Shown here piece after piece: positions 6,844 through 10,181 of a stretch of DNA of 10,181 bases. Source of the DNA: Halovenus sp. (lineage in GTDB: Archaea; Halobacteriota; Halobacteria; Halobacteriales; Haloarculaceae); NCBI GenBank assembly GCA_003551945.1, contig PUNZ01000069.1, positions 1-10,181 on the forward strand, given 5' to 3'. Both the position numbers and the translations under genes were made by a program. Each line of letters opens with the position of its first letter. The stretch's first letter is position 1. The notes below the pieces were generated by a model, which was given only the letters and a program-made list of their open reading frames with translations, searched no databases and was not told where the DNA came from.

Positions 6844-6974
6844 GTTACAAGTGTTCACGCTGCAAACGCGACGTGAGCCTTGATGAGTACGGCGGCGTCC
6901 GCTGTCCGTACTGCGGTCACCGCGTGCTGCTCAAAGAGCGCAGCCGCGATATCAAGGAAGTTCGTGTCGAGTAA
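6840..6974 (+). CDS. rpoP: DNA-directed RNA polymerase subunit P (Rpo12/RPB12 homologue)
   Basis: A 44-residue zinc protein of the archaeal RNA polymerase, equivalent to eukaryotic RPB12/RPC10; it helps assemble the subunit D-L-N platform. My translation reads MSYKCSRCKRDVSLDEYGG and continues with RCPYCGHRVLLKERSRD. The zinc ligands are C5-x2-C8 and C22-x2-C25, and the basic C-terminal tail has the family sequence. The length matches the usual 44-50 residues. The start overlaps the L37Ae stop, has a Shine-Dalgarno site, and the gene ends three bases before pcc1. Its intact zinc motif right beside the cysteine-free L37Ae shows that cysteine loss is specific to that protein. Identification is secure despite the small size. 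Confidence 0.95.
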   Translation: MSYKCSRCKRDVSLDEYGGVRCPYCGHRVLLKERSRDIKEVRVE

Positions 6975-6977
6975 CCT

Positions 6978-7241
6978 GTGAAACACGAGATTGCGCTGTC
7001 GTTTACGTACCCCTCTTCTGCTGTTGCAAACCGTATTGAGCGTTCGCTCCGCCCTGAAATTGGCGATATCGATGATGATCGGAGCAGTGCATCACTTACC
7101 TGTGAGAGCGACAGCCTGACAATTCATATTTGCGCAGCCGACCTTGCCGCATTGCGTGCCGGTGTTAATACATGGTGTTCGCTGGTTAGCGTCGCCGAGC
7201 GGGCGGGTGGCGTCGATTCGTCAGTCAGGGCTGAGCACTAG
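6978..7241 (+). CDS. pcc1: KEOPS complex subunit Pcc1
   Basis: Small subunit of the KEOPS complex (Kae1-Bud32-Cgi121-Pcc1), which makes the t6A modification at position 37 of ANN-decoding tRNAs; Pcc1 forms the dimerisation platform for Kae1. The 87-residue protein has the beta-alpha-beta-beta-alpha pattern: an N-terminal strand (HEIALSFTY, 3-11), a helix with SSAVANRIERSL, the IDDDRSSA turn at 31-38, two strands, and the helix signature DLAALRAGVNTW at 55-66. The GTG at 6978, three bases after the rpoP stop, gives the expected short N-terminus. No Shine-Dalgarno is obvious, so translation is probably coupled to rpoP. The acidic surface is typical of halophiles. Pcc1 homologues are divergent, so the call rests on the RAGVNTW helix, the length and the context. 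Confidence 0.88.
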   Translation: MKHEIALSFTYPSSAVANRIERSLRPEIGDIDDDRSSASLTCESDSLTIHICAADLAALRAGVNTWCSLVSVAERAGGVDSSVRAEH

Positions 7242-7268
7242 CCTGTTGCTCGTTTCTGAAACCACGCC

Positions 7269-7273
7269 TTTAA
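7269..7273 (+). promoter_or_regulatory. TATA-like box for prefoldin beta
   Basis: TTTAA is centred 28 bases before the ATG at 7299, in the 57-base gap after pcc1. It indicates that pfdB and DUF3194 can be transcribed separately as a leaderless mRNA, even if read-through from the upstream cluster also occurs. Confidence 0.5.
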
Positions 7274-7298
7274 CAGTCCGGGGGCCAACCTCAGAACT

Positions 7299-7679
7299 AT
7301 GCAAGGAAATCTTCCACCGGAGGCACAGGAGAAACTCGAAGACCTGCAGGACCTACAAGAGACCGCACAGCAGGTTGCGATGCAAAAGCAGGAGGCTGAA
7401 ACACAGCTAACGGAGTCGAAAAACGCGCTTGATTCTCTCGACAGCATCGAGACGGATACGAAAATGTACAAACAGCTCGGCGAACTCCTTGTTGAGACCG
7501 AATACGACGAGGCCCAGAGCGACCTTGAGGACAAGGTAAACACCCTCGAAATTCGTGTTGAAACCCTAGAAAAACAAGAAGAGCGAGTACAGAGCCAGTT
7601 CGAACAGCTGCAGAACGAACTTCAGCAGCTGCTCGGCGGCGGCGCAGGTGGCGGTCTCGGTGGCGCAGGCGGTGCATGA
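7299..7679 (+). CDS. pfdB: Prefoldin subunit beta
   Basis: Beta subunit of the prefoldin (GimC) hexamer, a cytosolic co-chaperone that holds unfolded proteins for the thermosome; four beta and two alpha subunits form the complex. The 126 residues show the classic layout: N-terminal coiled-coil helix (about 6-48), beta-hairpin (around 52-70, with MYKQLGELLVE), C-terminal coiled-coil helix (about 71-112), then a glycine/alanine tail (113-126). Hydrophobic heptad positions and many Gln/Glu residues support the coils. The lone hairpin, rather than two, marks a beta subunit. The ATG has a TATA-like box 28 bases upstream. The last codons overlap the start of DUF3194 (ATGA). The Gly-rich tail is encoded by an imperfect 21-base repeat and may vary in length between strains. 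Confidence 0.94.
   Translation: MQGNLPPEAQEKLEDLQDLQETAQQVAMQKQEAETQLTESKNALDSLDSIETDTKMYKQLGELLVETEYDEAQSDLEDKVNTLEIRVETLEKQEERVQSQFEQLQNELQQLLGGGAGGGLGGAGGA
7641..7676 (+). repeat. Imperfect 21-base repeat encoding the glycine tail of prefoldin beta
   Basis: GGCGCAGG recurs at 7641-7648 and 7662-7669, giving a period of 21 bases (seven codons) that encodes the Gly/Ala tail. Expansion or loss by whole units would keep the frame and the ATGA overlap with the next gene. Only about 1.7 copies are present, so it may be simple codon bias in a glycine run. Confidence 0.35.
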
Positions 7680-7927
7680 CGTCGCCGGACGATACTGACC
7701 AGGGACAAGACGAGACGGTCGTGGTTGAAGCGGCAGCATCAGCCGCAGAGAAAGTCATCTTCTCGCGGTACAACCGTTCCGAGATTGATGACATTGATAT
7801 CACCGTCTCGTTCGCTGATGAACAACTGTCAGTTGATATTTACCTCGACGCGCCGGGAAACGTTGACCGCGTTGTCGAAGATGCGATGTTAGCCGCCCGG
7901 TCTGCGGCCGATGACATCCTGGAATAA
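7676..7927 (+). CDS. DUF3194 family protein
   Basis: A conserved archaeal protein of unknown function, 83 residues, recognised as DUF3194 from its position directly after prefoldin beta and its pattern. Residues 1-14 are a short acidic, variable lead. An alpha helix (VVVEAAASAAEKVIFSRY, 15-32) follows. Strands DIDITVSFADE and LSVDIYLDAP (39-60) come next, and a closing helix (VDRVVEDAMLAARSAADDIL) ends the protein. The alpha-beta-beta-alpha layout resembles Pcc1-like small folds, a shape-level remark only. The start codon overlaps the pfdB stop (ATGA), implying tight co-expression and perhaps a role in protein folding or assembly. No catalytic residues or metal ligands stand out. Confidence 0.8.
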   Translation: MTSPDDTDQGQDETVVVEAAASAAEKVIFSRYNRSEIDDIDITVSFADEQLSVDIYLDAPGNVDRVVEDAMLAARSAADDILE

Positions 7928-8004
7928 ACGCCGCTCGCTTTCTTCCCCAAAACGTTCTGAACCCCGACAGATACCTTTTCAACCCTTCGGTTACAAGCAT
8001 ACAT

Positions 8005-8487
8005 ATGACACACGAGGCCACCGTCGAGGGCGTCGGCGTCGGAGTGAGCGAGGAAGGCCCCGGCGCGCCGGTCGTCATTTTACGGGCACGAGAGGAGCTA
8101 CTCCCCATCTTCATTAGCACTGACCAGGCACAGTCGATGCAACTTGCACTCGAAGGTGAGCCGTTCGAGCGGCCGCTTACGCATGATTTGTTCGTCGATA
8201 TGGTCGCCGAGTTCGGTGCGGCAATTGACCGGGTTCGGATTGATGACCTCGCGGATGGGACGTTCTATGCAAAAATCGATACCGAGCAGTATCATGGTGG
8301 TGAACGGAAAAAGGCCGTCTTCGACGCCCGCCCGTCGGATGGCATTGCACTCGCGCTCCGTGTTGATTGTCCGCTTATCGTCTCTGATGTGGTAATTGAC
8401 GAAGCAGGCCGCTCGCCGGATGAGTTCATGAGTGGTGATGAACTAGACAATGATACCGACATTGGTGACGACCCAGACCCGTTCTAA
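8005..8487 (+). CDS. Bifunctional nuclease family protein (DUF151/BFN)
   Basis: A 160-residue protein of the DUF151 family, named after a plant bifunctional nuclease with DNase and RNase activity; the role in archaea is not established. Family marks are the strand LLPIFISTDQAQSMQLAL (32-49), RPLTHDLF at 56-63, FYAKI at 87-91 and the signature DARPSDGIALALR at 107-119. The final 20 residues (about 144-160) form a very acidic, probably disordered tail containing DELDNDTDIGDDPDPF, typical of halophile adaptation but longer than the core needs. The ATG at 8005 lies 77 bases after DUF3194, with a weak T-rich box (TTTTCAA, near 7976-7982) at leaderless distance, so it likely has its own promoter. 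The HAD gene begins one base after its stop. Whether it cuts nucleic acid here is unknown. Confidence 0.88.
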   Translation: MTHEATVEGVGVGVSEEGPGAPVVILRAREELLPIFISTDQAQSMQLALEGEPFERPLTHDLFVDMVAEFGAAIDRVRIDDLADGTFYAKIDTEQYHGGERKKAVFDARPSDGIALALRVDCPLIVSDVVIDEAGRSPDEFMSGDELDNDTDIGDDPDPF

Positions 8488-8488
8488 C

Positions 8489-9178
8489 ATGAGCTACGAC
8501 GCTGTTTTGTTCGACCACGATGGCGTGCTTGTTGACGTTCTTTCGAGAGCACAGTTGTATACTCAATTCAGCGAGCAAAGTCGTCGCCTGCTTAGAGATG
8601 TCGGCGTCACTCCGAGTGATTCGGTCTATGAAACGTTGTATCTGAGTGTCTCATACGAGGACGTGACGACGCTGGGAGAACAATTTGATACCGACCCTGC
8701 CCACATCTGGCGTGTCCGTGAAGCTGTGATTGAAGAACTCCTCACTGCCGCGGTCAGAAACGGCGATAAGGACCCCTATGAGGATGTTTCCATGCTGGAA
8801 ACGCTGTCGCTGCCAACTGGTATCGTGAGCAACAATCAGACCAGAATTGTCGAGGATATCCTGCGTTATCACGGACTTCGCGAGCAGTTCGACACAGTGT
8901 GGGCACGTGAGCCACACCTGTCGAGCCTCACACGAAAGAAACCCGAACCGACGTTCATTACAGGGGCGATGAATGACCTTGGCGCCTCGAATCCGCTCTA
9001 TGTCGGTGATAGCGAAACGGATGTGGTTGCTGGTCAGCGTGCGAACGTCGACGTAGCGTTCATCCGGCGCGAGCACAACCGCTCCACTGCGCTTTCGGTG
9101 ACTCCAACGTACGAGATTGAGTCGCTTATTGCGATTTCGGATATTGTGGATTTCCCAAAATCAGATAGCCCGGTGTAA
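8489..9178 (+). CDS. HAD superfamily hydrolase
   Basis: Haloacid dehalogenase-type phosphatase of 229 residues, phosphoglycolate phosphatase-like. Motif I is F8-D-H-D-G-V-L-V-D16 with nucleophile D9 and acid/base D11. Motif II is S114 in GIVSNN, motif III is the lysine in KKP (150-152), and motif IV is GDSETD at 173-178 with metal ligands D174 and D178. An alpha-helical C1 cap spans about 17-105. The position of the histidine between the two aspartates (DHD) is common in archaeal members. I chose the ATG at 8489, which starts the protein directly before the first strand; an upstream in-frame ATG at 8450 would lie inside the DUF151 gene and add 13 unsupported residues. The one-base gap after DUF151 implies co-transcription. 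Substrate cannot be read; phosphoglycolate or another small phosphate ester is likely. The end is one base from the convergent small gene at 9180. Confidence 0.88.
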   Translation: MSYDAVLFDHDGVLVDVLSRAQLYTQFSEQSRRLLRDVGVTPSDSVYETLYLSVSYEDVTTLGEQFDTDPAHIWRVREAVIEELLTAAVRNGDKDPYEDVSMLETLSLPTGIVSNNQTRIVEDILRYHGLREQFDTVWAREPHLSSLTRKKPEPTFITGAMNDLGASNPLYVGDSETDVVAGQRANVDVAFIRREHNRSTALSVTPTYEIESLIAISDIVDFPKSDSPV

Positions 9179-9179
9179 C

Positions 9180-9380
9180 TCACTCGTCTAATTTCCGTTC
9201 CAATTCGTCTATACGTTCTTCTAACGCTTCGATTTCCTTGCTCGTGTTTGGCGTATTTTCCCAAAAATACCCACCAACAGTCGCCCCAATAATGAATCCG
9301 ACGAGTGCACCGATTGGACCAAATATCCCACCTATCACTAATCCAAGCACCCCGCCCACAATCAGGTACAATCCACTCAT
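9180..9380 (-). CDS. Small glycine-zipper membrane protein with C-terminal coiled coil
   Basis: I do not recognise a named family. The 66 residues have two halves. The first is a hydrophobic hairpin: G9-x3-G13-x3-G17-x3-G21, a turn at P22, then G24-x3-G28-x3-G32-x3-G36. These are two perfect glycine zippers, which usually let helices pack tightly or oligomerise in a membrane. The second (47-66) is a charged helix with I50, L53, I57, L60, L64 spaced 3-4-3-4, a textbook coiled coil. Together this suggests a self-assembling membrane protein with a cytoplasmic multimerisation tail, which is inference. Codon use is unlike neighbours: ATA three times, TTA three times and GAA preferred over GAG, hinting at recent transfer or low expression. 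A TATA-like stretch lies about 28 bases upstream. It converges on the HAD gene with one base between stops. Confidence 0.7.
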   Translation of the reverse strand: MSGLYLIVGGVLGLVIGGIFGPIGALVGFIIGATVGGYFWENTPNTSKEIEALEERIDELERKLDE

Positions 9381-9405
9381 ACGTTTTCATTCTATACCAT
9401 TGTCA

Positions 9406-9414
9406 CTTAATTAT
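9406..9414 (-). promoter_or_regulatory. A/T-rich promoter-like box for the glycine-zipper gene
   Basis: On the minus strand this reads AATAATTAAG, about 27-30 bases before the ATG at 9380, a fitting TATA position for a leaderless mRNA. The stretch 9381-9450 as a whole is much richer in A/T than the coding DNA around it. A second A/T run (GGTATAG, 9393-9399) is too close to the start to be the TATA box. Confidence 0.4.
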
Positions 9415-9503
9415 TCTCATCAACTAGTCATATTCGTAAAGCTGGCTTTGGAATCAGTATACAGTTACGTTAGTGATGGTGTCGACCGCTCACGCCATCC
9501 CTC

Positions 9504-10181
9504 TCAGCAGTTCCAGGGTGCGTCTTCGAAATCAATCTGTCTGTCTCGGGTTTCTATCCGGTCGATACGGGCTATCTCGTCCTCAGTGAGGGTGAGGTTC
9601 TGTGCGTCAAAGTTCTCTTTGATATGCTCGGCAGTGCTCGAACGCGGAATTGGGACGACGCGCTCTTTCGAGTGGAGCCATGCCAGTGAGACTTGCGCAG
9701 GGGTCGCATCGTGCGCCTCTGCAATTTCTTGGAGGACTGGCTCATCGAAGACAGCGCCTTTGGCGACTGGTGAATACGCAACGAGATAGTGACCGTGTTC
9801 ACGTGCGTACTTTCGCAACTCCTGCTGTGGAAGGAGGGGATGACACTCAACCTGATGGGCAAAAACAGGAATGTCGAGCCGCGAGAGTGCGTCCTCCAGC
9901 AGAGATGGGGTAAAATTCGAGAGGCCAAACCGCTCGATTACTCCCCGGTCGTACAGTTCTTCGAAGGCAGCGAGTGTCTCCTCGGGATCATAGGTCCGGA
10001 TAGGCCAGTGCAGATAGAGCAAGTCAAGGGTGTCAACGCCGAGACGCTCACGGCTTTGCTCGGCAGACGCAATCACGTCATCGTAAGCGAGATTTTCCGG
10101 CTTGACTTTCGTTGCAACGAACACGTCATTTTTCTCAACTTCCGACAGTTCGAGCGCGTGCCTGACCTCAGTTTCATTCCC
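9504..10181 (-). CDS. Aldo/keto reductase (N-terminus beyond window)
   Basis: NAD(P)H-dependent carbonyl reductase of the AKR superfamily, (beta/alpha)8 barrel, resembling 2,5-diketo-D-gluconate reductase-type members. The frame stays open to the right edge, so the gene begins outside the window. 225 residues are visible, about 40-50 short of the usual length. The first visible residues, GNETEV, are those that normally follow the catalytic tyrosine, so that Tyr and the catalytic Asp lie just outside. Catalytic K25 (VATK) and H58 (LLYLHWP) are present, counting from the edge. Also visible are GLSNF at 86-90, QVECHP at 110-115, the cofactor loop S137-P-V-A-K, and the phosphate-binding region IPRSS at 178-182 with EN at 189-190. 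The GTG at 10122-10124 is internal and not a start. The stop is 123 bases before the small gene downstream on the same strand. Physiological substrate unknown. Confidence 0.92.
   Translation of the reverse strand, partial: GNETEVRHALELSEVEKNDVFVATKVKPENLAYDDVIASAEQSRERLGVDTLDLLYLHWPIRTYDPEETLAAFEELYDRGVIERFGLSNFTPSLLEDALSRLDIPVFAHQVECHPLLPQQELRKYAREHGHYLVAYSPVAKGAVFDEPVLQEIAEAHDATPAQVSLAWLHSKERVVPIPRSSTAEHIKENFDAQNLTLTEDEIARIDRIETRDRQIDFEDAPWNC

Noticed and set aside
7928..8004. Pyrimidine-rich stretch after DUF3194 as a terminator
   Set aside because: TTTCTTCCCC is only weakly T-rich and no oligo-T run of five or more follows. Similar short T-rich bits occur after the GINS, membrane-protein and pcc1 genes; none is strong enough to call.
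9381..9503. Possible small RNA or attachment site in the A/T-rich gap
   Set aside because: I see no tRNA-like cloverleaf, no direct repeat pair and no clear hairpin; the stretch holds the promoter of the small gene and the 3' flank of the aldo/keto reductase.
10122..10124. GTG as a start of the aldo/keto reductase
   Set aside because: The frame continues upstream to the window edge with family-conserved residues (GNETEV…), so this GTG is an internal valine.

Overview
The window is chromosomal DNA from a halophilic archaeon (class Halobacteria). The evidence is archaeal-only informational genes (small primase subunit PriS, GINS, ribosomal protein L37Ae, RNA polymerase subunit P, the KEOPS subunit Pcc1, prefoldin beta), strongly acidic proteins, GTG starts, and several TATA-like boxes about 27-30 bases upstream of start codons, as expected for leaderless haloarchaeal mRNAs. 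By eye the base composition is moderate (roughly mid-50s percent GC, not computed), lowish for this class. The genus cannot be named from this alone.

Layout. 85-1727: a two-gene operon of an NAD-dependent epimerase/dehydratase-type protein and a classical short-chain dehydrogenase, joined by an ATGA overlap. 1815-3979: a replication operon, priS followed directly by a GINS subunit (Gins51 type) with a long low-complexity linker. 4062-4709: a hydrophobic protein with about seven membrane segments, function unknown. 4786-6510: a predicted membrane-anchored, externally facing phospholipase D-superfamily protein with a lamin-tail-like domain and two HKD motifs. 6577-7927: a compact informational cluster, rpl37ae - rpoP - pcc1 - pfdB - DUF3194, with ATGA overlaps at two junctions and a separate promoter before pfdB. 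8005-9178: a DUF151 (bifunctional nuclease family) protein followed one base later by a HAD hydrolase. On the minus strand, 9180-9380 is a 66-residue glycine-zipper plus coiled-coil membrane protein whose stop lies one base from the HAD stop, and 9504-10181 is an aldo/keto reductase cut by the right edge.

The window joins three information-processing functions: replication priming/helicase assembly (PriS, GINS), translation (L37Ae, and tRNA t6A modification through Pcc1) and transcription (RpoP), with co-chaperone prefoldin. The metabolic genes at either end (epimerase + SDR; aldo/keto reductase) are plain oxidoreductases with no pathway evident. All intergenic stretches are shorter than 130 bases; no tRNA, rRNA, CRISPR array, insertion sequence or attachment site was seen.

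I found no clear new multi-gene system. The items most worth a second look are an L37Ae with no cysteines at all (its zinc ribbon is lost), the glycine-zipper/coiled-coil mini-protein with codon use unlike its neighbours, the doubly anchored PLD protein, the apparent loss of the zinc knob in PriS, the long linker in Gins51, and the DUF3194 gene locked by overlap to prefoldin beta.
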